38,018 nucleotides of DNA from an uncultured Eubacteriales bacterium (GTDB taxonomy: Bacteria > Bacillota > Clostridia > Christensenellales > Aristaeellaceae), in assembly GCA_902801165.1 (NCBI GenBank), contig CADCHI010000022.1, positions 1 through 38,018 of the forward strand, given 5' to 3'. Every line of letters begins with the position of its first letter. Position 1 is the first letter of the stretch. This document shows positions 32,175 to 38,018 of this stretch, piece by piece. Both the position numbers and the translations under genes were made by a program. Under the pieces are notes generated by a model, which ran no database searches, had not been told where the DNA came from, and worked only from the letters and a program-made list of their open reading frames with translations.

Positions 32175-32951
32175 ATGATACTGACGCTGGACATCGGCAA
32201 CACCAACATGAAGTCCGCGCTGTTTGACGGCACGGAGATGAAGCAGTACTGGCGGCTGTCCACCAATCGCAACCGCACGTCTGACGAGTACGGCATGGCC
32301 ATGATGAACCTGCTGGACCACCACGGCATCGACCGGGCGGACGTGAAGGGCATCATGCTGTCCTCGGTGGTGCCGCAGATCAACTTCACCATCGAGCACA
32401 TGTGCCGGAACTACTTCGGCATGGAGCCGATGAAGATCGAGCCCGGCGTCAAGACGGGCATCAACATCAAGTATGAAAACCCCCGGGAGCTGGGCAGCGA
32501 CCGCATCGCCAACGCCGTGGCCGCCTACGAGCTCTACGGTGGGCCCTGCATCACCATCGACTTCGGCACGGCCACGTCCTTCGGCGCGATCTCGGCCAAG
32601 GGCGAGTTCCTGGGCGGCGCCATCTGCCCCGGCCTGAAGCTGGCCGCGGACGCGCTGACGGAGAACACCGCAAAGCTGCCCCGGTTCGAGCTGGTGAAGC
32701 CGGAGTTCGCCATCGGGCGCAATACCGTGACCAACATGCAGGCCGGCATCGTGTTCGGCTACATCGGCCAGATCAAGTATCTGGTGGAGCGCATGAAGCG
32801 GGAGATGGGCGTGCCGGGGATCAAGGTGATCGCCACCGGCGGCCTGGCCGTGCTGGTGGCCGGGGAGTCCAGCGTGATCGACGTGATGGACGGCCTGCTG
32901 ACCCTGAAGGGCCTGCGGCTGATCTATGAAAAGAACGCGGTGAACAGGTGA
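32175..32951 (+). CDS. coaX: Type III pantothenate kinase
   Basis: The product has 258 residues. The ASKHA-type phosphate loop is DIGNTNMK (D6, G8, N9). The pantothenate-site region is ELGSDRIAN (usually GADR), followed by TIDFGTATSFGAIS and GGAICPGL. It performs the first step of coenzyme A synthesis, pantothenate to 4'-phosphopantothenate, without feedback inhibition by CoA. It directly follows the ECF S component, so uptake and trapping are probably coupled. A large hairpin follows the stop. Confidence 0.95.
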   Translation: MILTLDIGNTNMKSALFDGTEMKQYWRLSTNRNRTSDEYGMAMMNLLDHHGIDRADVKGIMLSSVVPQINFTIEHMCRNYFGMEPMKIEPGVKTGINIKYENPRELGSDRIANAVAAYELYGGPCITIDFGTATSFGAISAKGEFLGGAICPGLKLAADALTENTAKLPRFELVKPEFAIGRNTVTNMQAGIVFGYIGQIKYLVERMKREMGVPGIKVIATGGLAVLVAGESSVIDVMDGLLTLKGLRLIYEKNAVNR

Positions 32952-32962
32952 TCCGCGCACAA

Positions 32963-33036
32963 CGGGGCGGCGCTGCCGTCGCCCGCCGGAACGGCACCGG
33001 GACGCCGTGCCTGCGGGCGGACGGCGGCGCCCTTTG
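32963..33036 (+). terminator. Large GC-rich terminator after coaX
   Basis: An extended, partly mismatched stem joins GGGCGGCG...TGCCGTCGCCCGC to GCGGGCGGACGGCGGCGCCC, with an inner ACGGCAC/GCCGTGCC hairpin, followed by TTTGT. The arms start about 12 bases past the stop. Confidence 0.65.
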
Positions 33037-33143
33037 TACATGGGGCGGCGATTTCCGGGCGGAAGCGCGGTTGCGCTGGCCCGGATGAAAAGGCTTATGC
33101 GGTCCGGTTCACTTACAATGCGTACAGGGGGAGGTGAGAGGGC

Positions 33144-35339
33144 ATGTCGAAGTTCGAGGGCACCGTGGAGGACATCGTATTCCGAAACGACCAGAACGGC
33201 TGGACCGTGGCGGCGATTCGCCTGGACGGCGACAAAAAGCGCATCTCGGCGGTGGGCGTCATGCCCTTTCTCTCCACCGGCGAGCATGCCATATTCGACG
33301 GGGACCTGACCGAGCACAAGGACTACGGCCAGCAGATCCGCGTGGCCTCCTATGAGGCGACCCGGCCCGAAACGCGCTCCGGCGTGGAGCGCTTCCTGGG
33401 CTCGGGGCTCATCAAGGGCGTGGGCCCCGCCACCGCCAAGCAGATCGTGGACTACTTCGGCGCCCGGGCGCTGGAGGTACTGGAGAGCGCGCCGGAGCGG
33501 CTGACGGAGGTGCCGGGCATCGGCCCCAAGCGGGCGGCGATGATCGCGGAGTCCTTCGAGGAGCACAACGGCATGCGCAACACGCTGATCTTCCTGCAGA
33601 ACTACGGCCTGACGCCTACGCTGTCCATGAAGATCTACCGGGCCTTCGGCGACATGACCGAGAGCGTGCTGCGCTCCAACCCCTATCGGCTGGTGGACGA
33701 GATCAACGGCGTGGGCTTCCGCACGGCGGACGAGATCGCCATGAGCCTGGGTTTTGGCCGGGAGTCGGAGTTCCGACTGCGCAGCGGTGTGAAGTACGTG
33801 CTGTCCGAGGCCGCCAACGGCGCGGGACACATGTACCTGCCCCGGGGCGTGCTGGTGGAGCAGGCAGCCCGGGTGCTCAGCGCCGAGGAGGACCTGGTGG
33901 AGAGCATCCTGAAGGGTCTGATCCTGGCGGACGAGCTGATCGCGGAGCAGATCGGCGAGGAGACAGCGGTGTACCTGCCCCGCTTCCACCGGGCGGAGTG
34001 CGACGCGGCGCGGCTGCTGCTGCGCCAGAAGCGGAGCATCCGCGCGCCCCGGCAGAGCGAGGCCGAGGCGCTGGCGGAGATCGCCCGGCAGGAGCAGGCG
34101 CTGGGCGTGAACCTGTGCGCTGAGCAGCGCCAGGCGGCGCTGGCCGCGATGCAGGAGGGCGTGTGCATCATCACCGGCGGCCCCGGCACCGGCAAGACCA
34201 CCTCCATCAACGTGATCATACGACTGATGCGTGCCCTGGGGGACGTGGAGCTCTGCGCGCCCACCGGGCGCGCCGCCAAGCGCATGAGCGAGGCCACCGG
34301 CTGCCCCGCCCGCACGATCCACCGGCTGCTGGAGTACAACGGCGAGAACCAGGGCTTCGCCCGGGACGAGGAGAACCCGCTGGACGCTGACGTGGTCATC
34401 GTGGACGAGATGAGCATGGTGGACATCTTCCTGATGCGCTCGCTGCTGTGCGCGCTGCGGCCGGGGGCCCGGCTGGTGATGGTGGGCGACGTGGACCAGC
34501 TGCCCAGCGTCGGCGCGGGCAACGTGCTGCGGGATGTGATCGAGGCGGACGTGGTGCGCGTGGTCCGGCTGACGGAGATCTTCCGCCAGGCGGGCGAGAG
34601 CCAGATCGTCATGAACGCCCACCGGATCAACCGGGGCGAGTATCCGGAGATCCGCACCCGGGGCACCGACTTCTTCCTGGAGCGCAAGCAGACGCCCGCC
34701 GAGGTGACGGCCTCGGTGGTGGCGCTGGTGCAAAAGCGGCTGCCGGCCTACATGGGGCTGGACGGCCTGCGGGACATCCAGGTCATGGCTCCGATGAAGC
34801 GGGGCGACGTGGGGGTCTATGCCCTGAACGCGCTGCTCCAGGCGGCGCTGAACCCGGCGGGGCAGGGCGCGCCGGAGCTGAACCACGGGGCGATCACCTT
34901 CCGCCGGGGCGACAAGGTGATGCAGGTGCGCAACAACTACGACCTCTCCTGGCGCCGCGAGGGCGAGGAGGGGGACGGCGTGTTCAACGGCGACATCGGC
35001 TACGTGCTGGCCGTGGACCGGAAGGAGCGGGCCCTGACCGTGGAGTTCGACGACGGCCGCGTGGCGGAGTACGACGAATCGCTGCTGGACGACTTGGAGC
35101 TGGCCTACTGCATGTCCGTGCACAAGAGCCAGGGCAGCGAGTTCGACGCGGTGGTGCTGCCGCTGGTCAGCGGGCCGCCGATGCTGATGACCCGCAACCT
35201 GCTCTACACCGCGGTGACCCGGGCCAAGCGCCTGGTGGTGATCGTGGGCCGGGAGGGCTGCGTGCGGGCCATGGTGGACAACAACCACATCGCCCGCCGC
35301 TACAGCGCCCTGGACCTGCGGCTGAGGGGCCAGCGATGA
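33144..35339 (+). CDS. recD2: RecD2-type 5'-3' DNA helicase
   Basis: The product has 731 residues. The RecD2-specific N-terminal region (FEGTVEDIVFRNDQNGWTV) and a helix-hairpin-helix part (VPGIGPKRAAMI) precede the motor. Walker A is GGPGTGKT (345-352) and Walker B is in VIVDEMSMVD; the C-terminal motif SVHKSQGSEFD is intact. RecD2 is the RecBC-independent form found in many Firmicutes; it unwinds DNA and helps replication restart and repair. GGGAGGTGA lies before the ATG. The last codons overlap comF (ATGA), so the two are translationally coupled. Confidence 0.95.
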   Translation: MSKFEGTVEDIVFRNDQNGWTVAAIRLDGDKKRISAVGVMPFLSTGEHAIFDGDLTEHKDYGQQIRVASYEATRPETRSGVERFLGSGLIKGVGPATAKQIVDYFGARALEVLESAPERLTEVPGIGPKRAAMIAESFEEHNGMRNTLIFLQNYGLTPTLSMKIYRAFGDMTESVLRSNPYRLVDEINGVGFRTADEIAMSLGFGRESEFRLRSGVKYVLSEAANGAGHMYLPRGVLVEQAARVLSAEEDLVESILKGLILADELIAEQIGEETAVYLPRFHRAECDAARLLLRQKRSIRAPRQSEAEALAEIARQEQALGVNLCAEQRQAALAAMQEGVCIITGGPGTGKTTSINVIIRLMRALGDVELCAPTGRAAKRMSEATGCPARTIHRLLEYNGENQGFARDEENPLDADVVIVDEMSMVDIFLMRSLLCALRPGARLVMVGDVDQLPSVGAGNVLRDVIEADVVRVVRLTEIFRQAGESQIVMNAHRINRGEYPEIRTRGTDFFLERKQTPAEVTASVVALVQKRLPAYMGLDGLRDIQVMAPMKRGDVGVYALNALLQAALNPAGQGAPELNHGAITFRRGDKVMQVRNNYDLSWRREGEEGDGVFNGDIGYVLAVDRKERALTVEFDDGRVAEYDESLLDDLELAYCMSVHKSQGSEFDAVVLPLVSGPPMLMTRNLLYTAVTRAKRLVVIVGREGCVRAMVDNNHIARRYSALDLRLRGQR

Positions 35340-36028
35340 AGGCGGCGTTGAAGCGGCTGGCCGAGGGGCTGGCGGAGCTGGTCTATCCCAGCCGCGCCGA
35401 GTGCATGGGCTGCGGCAGCCGGGTGGGCATGCCCCGCAGCTGGCTCTGCGAGGAGTGCCGCGTGGCGCTGGCGAGCCGCTGGGCCGGCCCAGGCCACGCG
35501 CCGGAGGGCGGGTTGTTCGACGGCGCGGCATACGGCTACAAATACGGCGGGCCCGCCGCCGGGATGGTGCGCAACCTGAAATACCGGGGCGTGCGGAAGC
35601 TGTCCGAGGGCATGGGCCGCGCCATGGCGCAGGCCTTCGAGGGCCTGGGGAACGTGGGCGCGGAGCTGCTCGTCCCCGTGCCGATGCACCCCAAGCGGCT
35701 GCGGCAGCGGGGCTTCAACCACGCCGCGGTCCTGGCCGAACGGACGGGGACCGGGCTGGGTCTGCCCGCCGCGGAGGCGCTGGCGCGGGTGCGCAACACC
35801 CGGCAGCAGGCGCGCTTGACCGGGGAGGAGCGCCGCCGGAACATGGACGGCGCGTTTGAGGTCGTCGGAGACGTGCGCGGCAGGCGGGTCGTGCTGGTGG
35901 ACGACGTGTGCACCACCGGCTCTACCGCCAACGCCTGCGCGAAGGCGCTGCGGGAGGGCGGCGCTGCGGCGGTGTACCTGCTGTGCTACGCGGTGGCGGA
36001 GCCGGATTCGCAGGAGCCCGACGCCTGA
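35336..36028 (+). CDS. comF: ComF-family phosphoribosyltransferase-like competence protein
   Basis: The product has 230 residues. An N-terminal zinc-finger-like motif (C23, C26, C38, C41) is followed by a phosphoribosyltransferase fold. It carries LVPVPMHPKRLRQRGFNHAA and the PRPP-binding loop VVLVDDVCTTGST. ComF is needed for DNA uptake during competence and interacts with helicases such as PriA. The start overlaps the recD2 stop by four bases. No other competence gene is in the window, so natural transformation is only suggested. Confidence 0.92.
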   Translation: MKAALKRLAEGLAELVYPSRAECMGCGSRVGMPRSWLCEECRVALASRWAGPGHAPEGGLFDGAAYGYKYGGPAAGMVRNLKYRGVRKLSEGMGRAMAQAFEGLGNVGAELLVPVPMHPKRLRQRGFNHAAVLAERTGTGLGLPAAEALARVRNTRQQARLTGEERRRNMDGAFEVVGDVRGRRVVLVDDVCTTGSTANACAKALREGGAAAVYLLCYAVAEPDSQEPDA

Positions 36029-36109
36029 GAATTCTAATCATTCCTGTTTGTGTTGCGCTTGGCATGGGTTTTGGCATGAGGATGCATTTTAGCGATTTCG
36101 GAGGCGGCT

Positions 36110-36910
36110 ATGGAGAGGATCACCAGCGCGAAGAATGAGCTGATCAAGGGATTGAAGGCGCTGCGGGAGCGCAAGGGCCGCCAGGAGGCGGGGCGCTTCC
36201 TGGTGGAGGGCGAGGTCATGATCCGCGAGGCGCTGAAGTGCGGCCTCGCCGTGCGGGAGGCCGTCGCCGAGGAGTCCCACGGGGCCTTGGCGGAGGAGCT
36301 CGCCGCCCTGGGCGCCCGGGCCTGCCTCGTGCCCCGAAGCCTGCTGGAATCGGTGAGCGATACCCGGACGCCCCAGGGCATCTGCGCCGCCTTCGACCTG
36401 CCCGTGCCGCTGCCGCTGGATCGGGCCCCGGCGCGGATCGTGGCGCTGGACGGCACCCAGGACCCGGGCAACGTGGGCACCATCTGGCGCACGGCGGATG
36501 CGGCGGGATTTTCCGGCCTGCTGTTCGGCAGCGGCTGTGCCGATCCCCTGTCCCCGAAGGTGCAGCGGGCGGCCATGGGCTCCGGGTTCCGCGTGCCCTT
36601 CATGGCGGCGGAGGATTTGCCGGAGACCCTCGCCGCGCTCAAGGCCCGGGGGTGGTCGGTGATCGCCTCCGATTTGAAGGGGCACGACTTCTACAGCCGT
36701 CCCGACCCCGGCGAGCGGTTCGTGCTGGTGATCGGCAACGAGGCCCGGGGCATCTCCCAGGCCGTGCGGGACCAGGCCAGCATGCTGGTGAAGCTGCCCA
36801 TGCGCGGCGGCGCGGAGTCGCTGAACGCCGCGGTGGCCGCGGGCATCATGATGTACGAGCTCTGTCGGGAGATTGGCCCGGCGGGCGAAGCGGGGGAGGC
36901 GGCGCTGTGA
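36110..36910 (+). CDS. TrmH/SpoU-family RNA 2'-O-methyltransferase (RlmB-like)
   Basis: The product has 266 residues. An N-terminal substrate-binding part (ITSAKNELIKGLKALRERKG) is followed by the knotted SPOUT domain. Its three motifs are DGTQDPGNVGTIWRTADAAG, VIGNEARGIS and LPMRGGAESLNAAVAAGIMM. It methylates a ribose 2'-OH in rRNA or tRNA using S-adenosylmethionine; the target nucleotide cannot be told from sequence. CGGAGG lies before the ATG. Its stop TGA shares one base with the next ATG (TGATG), so translation is coupled. Confidence 0.93.
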   Translation: MERITSAKNELIKGLKALRERKGRQEAGRFLVEGEVMIREALKCGLAVREAVAEESHGALAEELAALGARACLVPRSLLESVSDTRTPQGICAAFDLPVPLPLDRAPARIVALDGTQDPGNVGTIWRTADAAGFSGLLFGSGCADPLSPKVQRAAMGSGFRVPFMAAEDLPETLAALKARGWSVIASDLKGHDFYSRPDPGERFVLVIGNEARGISQAVRDQASMLVKLPMRGGAESLNAAVAAGIMMYELCREIGPAGEAGEAAL

Positions 36911-37677
36911 TGGACGAGCGGTTTTCCAGGACCCGGCTGCTGCTGGGGGACGCGGCGATGGACGCGCTGGCTGCCGCCCGGGTGGCGGTGTTTGGCGTCG
37001 GCGGCGTGGGCGGCTATGTCTGCGAGGCGCTGGCCCGCAGCGGCGTGGGTGCGCTGGAGCTGATCGACGACGACCGGGTGAGCCTGAGCAACCTGAACCG
37101 GCAGATCATCGCCACGGAGGACACCCTGGGCCAGTACAAGGTGGACGTGATGAAGGCGCGGATACTGTCCATCAATCCCGCTGCCGAGGTCATCGCCCAT
37201 CGGCGGTTCATACTGCCGGAGAACGCCGGGGACTTCCCGTTTGACACCTTCGACTACATCGTGGACGCGGTGGACACCGTGGCCGCCAAGCTGACGCTGG
37301 TCGAGCGGGCCGCGGCGGCGGGGGTGCCCATCATCAGCGCCATGGGCGCGGGAAACAAGTTGGACCCCGGCCGCTTTCGCGTGTCTGATATCTCCGAGAC
37401 GAGCGTGTGCCCGCTGGCCCGGGTGATGCGCCGGGAGTTGAAGAAGCGGGGCATCCGACACCTGAAGGTGGTGTGGTCCGACGAGCCGCCGCTGCCCCCT
37501 GCCGGCGCGCCGGTGGAGGAACCGATGCCGGCGAGTGAGCCCGCATCGGCACAGGAGCCCGGACAGCGGCCCGGAACGCCTGGGCGGCGCAGCACTCCCG
37601 GCAGCACGGCCTTCGTGCCCGCCGTGGCCGGTCTGATGATTGCCGGGGAAGTGGTGAGGGAACTGACGAAGAAATGA
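36910..37677 (+). CDS. tcdA: tRNA threonylcarbamoyladenosine dehydratase (TcdA-like E1 enzyme)
   Basis: The product has 255 residues. The E1/ThiF-type nucleotide fold is evident: VFGVGGVGGYVCEALARSGV, LIDDDRVSLSNLNRQI, DAVDTVAAKL and ISAMGAGNKLDP. The catalytic-type cysteine lies in ETSVCPLARVMR. TcdA closes the threonylcarbamoyl group of t6A37 in tRNA to its cyclic form using ATP. A Pro/Glu-rich insertion (about residues 197-232) precedes the usual C-terminal FVPAVAGLMIAGEVV, longer than the common loop. It is coupled to the methyltransferase gene. A 37-bp repeat begins within the stop codon. Confidence 0.9.
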   Translation: MDERFSRTRLLLGDAAMDALAAARVAVFGVGGVGGYVCEALARSGVGALELIDDDRVSLSNLNRQIIATEDTLGQYKVDVMKARILSINPAAEVIAHRRFILPENAGDFPFDTFDYIVDAVDTVAAKLTLVERAAAAGVPIISAMGAGNKLDPGRFRVSDISETSVCPLARVMRRELKKRGIRHLKVVWSDEPPLPPAGAPVEEPMPASEPASAQEPGQRPGTPGRRSTPGSTAFVPAVAGLMIAGEVVRELTKK

Positions 37678-37712
37678 GACACCGGGCGCCTGGAAAACAG
37701 CCCGATGGGCTG
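37676..37712 (+). repeat. 37-bp hairpin repeat, second copy
   Basis: The sequence GAGACACCGGGCGCCTGG followed by AAAACAGCCCGATGGGCTG matches 23414-23450 at 34 of 37 positions. It begins inside the tcdA stop codon. The TTTTC end of the hairpin is lost here. Confidence 0.75.
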
Positions 37713-38018
37713 GAGGCGGCAGGCTTGGCTTGCCCCGCCATGTCGGCCTCCACGAACCGGCGGGCGTGCTCCTCGGGATGCTCCTTGCGGATGCCGCAAT
37801 CCGCACCGAGGGTTCAGACGATTTTGCCGCCCGGCTCAATGAGCCGGGCGGCTCAGACCGCTGACAAAGCCCACAATCGCAAGAATCCCACCTGATGGAA
37901 GAAAAACAGGTGGGATTCCTGCTTGCTGCGTTGGCAGCGCCTGCAAAATGCGGTCATTTACGACTGGGTAAACTCCCTTTTTTGCAGGCTTGCCGCCTTG
38001 CCTTGCAGGCTTTTTCAA
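37713..38018. repeat. Intergenic hairpin/repeat region, no gene seen
   Basis: It contains a perfect 12-bp hairpin GCCGCCCGGCTC/GAGCCGGGCGGC (37826-37852) and a perfect 12-bp inverted repeat GAATCCCACCTG/CAGGTGGGATTC (37883-37918). A segment with repeated GCAGGC, TTGCAGG and GCCTTGC pieces runs to the edge. The open frames across it lack ribosome binding sites and look like repeat DNA. Confidence 0.6.

Noticed and set aside
37713-37800. Possible gene remnant on the minus strand (CGIRKEHPEEHARRF reading)
   Set aside because: It is too short, with no start or match I can name, and is embedded in repeat-rich intergenic DNA.
37836-38018. Small minus-strand open frame at the right edge
   Set aside because: It coincides with hairpin and GCAGGC repeat DNA and lacks a ribosome binding site.

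Overview
The window is GC-rich and gene-dense. Strong GGAGG-type ribosome binding sites precede most starts. The gene content (CotH kinases, lepA-hemW, RecD2, ComF, CoaX with an ECF S component, clostridial-type cellobiose phosphorylase) points to a Gram-positive Clostridia member. Cellobiose phosphorylase and the His/Cys-repeat surface protein fit an uncultured gut or rumen lineage. That placement is inferred from gene content, not from a marker phylogeny. No rRNA, tRNA, CRISPR array or transposase was seen.

Layout: (1) 1-263, 3' end of a class II fructose-bisphosphate aldolase. (2) 538-3432, a membrane-anchored lamin-tail/CotH kinase-like protein. (3) 3611-5946, a LysR regulator, SurE and a CYTH phosphohydrolase. 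(4) 6260-9397 on the minus strand, a TAXI-type TRAP transporter: binding protein, then fused permease, with an attenuator-like hairpin and a dispersed repeat between them. (5) 9835-13697, lepA, a YcxB-like membrane protein and hemW. (6) 13746-22788, a surface module: exported PIG-L deacetylase, a second LTD-CotH protein, a VTC-family polyphosphate polymerase, a DUF4956 membrane protein, an LTD-only membrane protein and a secreted tandem SH3-like protein. (7) 22835-24147, a NUDIX hydrolase and a GNAT acetyltransferase. (8) 24301-26733 on the minus strand, cellobiose phosphorylase with a LacI-type operator. (9) 27071-30790, a 1239-residue secreted protein with eleven His/Cys repeats. (10) 30980-31321 on the minus strand, a cupin. 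(11) 31548-32951, a putative pantothenate ECF S component and CoaX. (12) 33144-37677, recD2, comF, a SpoU-type rRNA methyltransferase and a TcdA-like E1 enzyme.

The strongest candidate for an under-described system is region 6. CotH, VTC and DUF4956 proteins lie in order on one strand with LTD, SH3-like and PIG-L surface proteins. By analogy with the eukaryotic VTC complex, VTC plus DUF4956 could make polyphosphate and move it across or into the membrane, next to extracytoplasmic CotH kinase domains and LTD adhesion modules. The functional link is inference. A paralogous LTD-CotH gene lies 12 kb upstream.

The intergenic spaces carry many dispersed repeats: a three-copy MITE-like family, a 57-bp tandem array, GTAGGGACGCC inverted elements, AATTGAGAATTG-type and GGAGTGTGG-type low-complexity blocks, and a 37-bp hairpin repeat present twice. 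Several sit at or just after stop codons.
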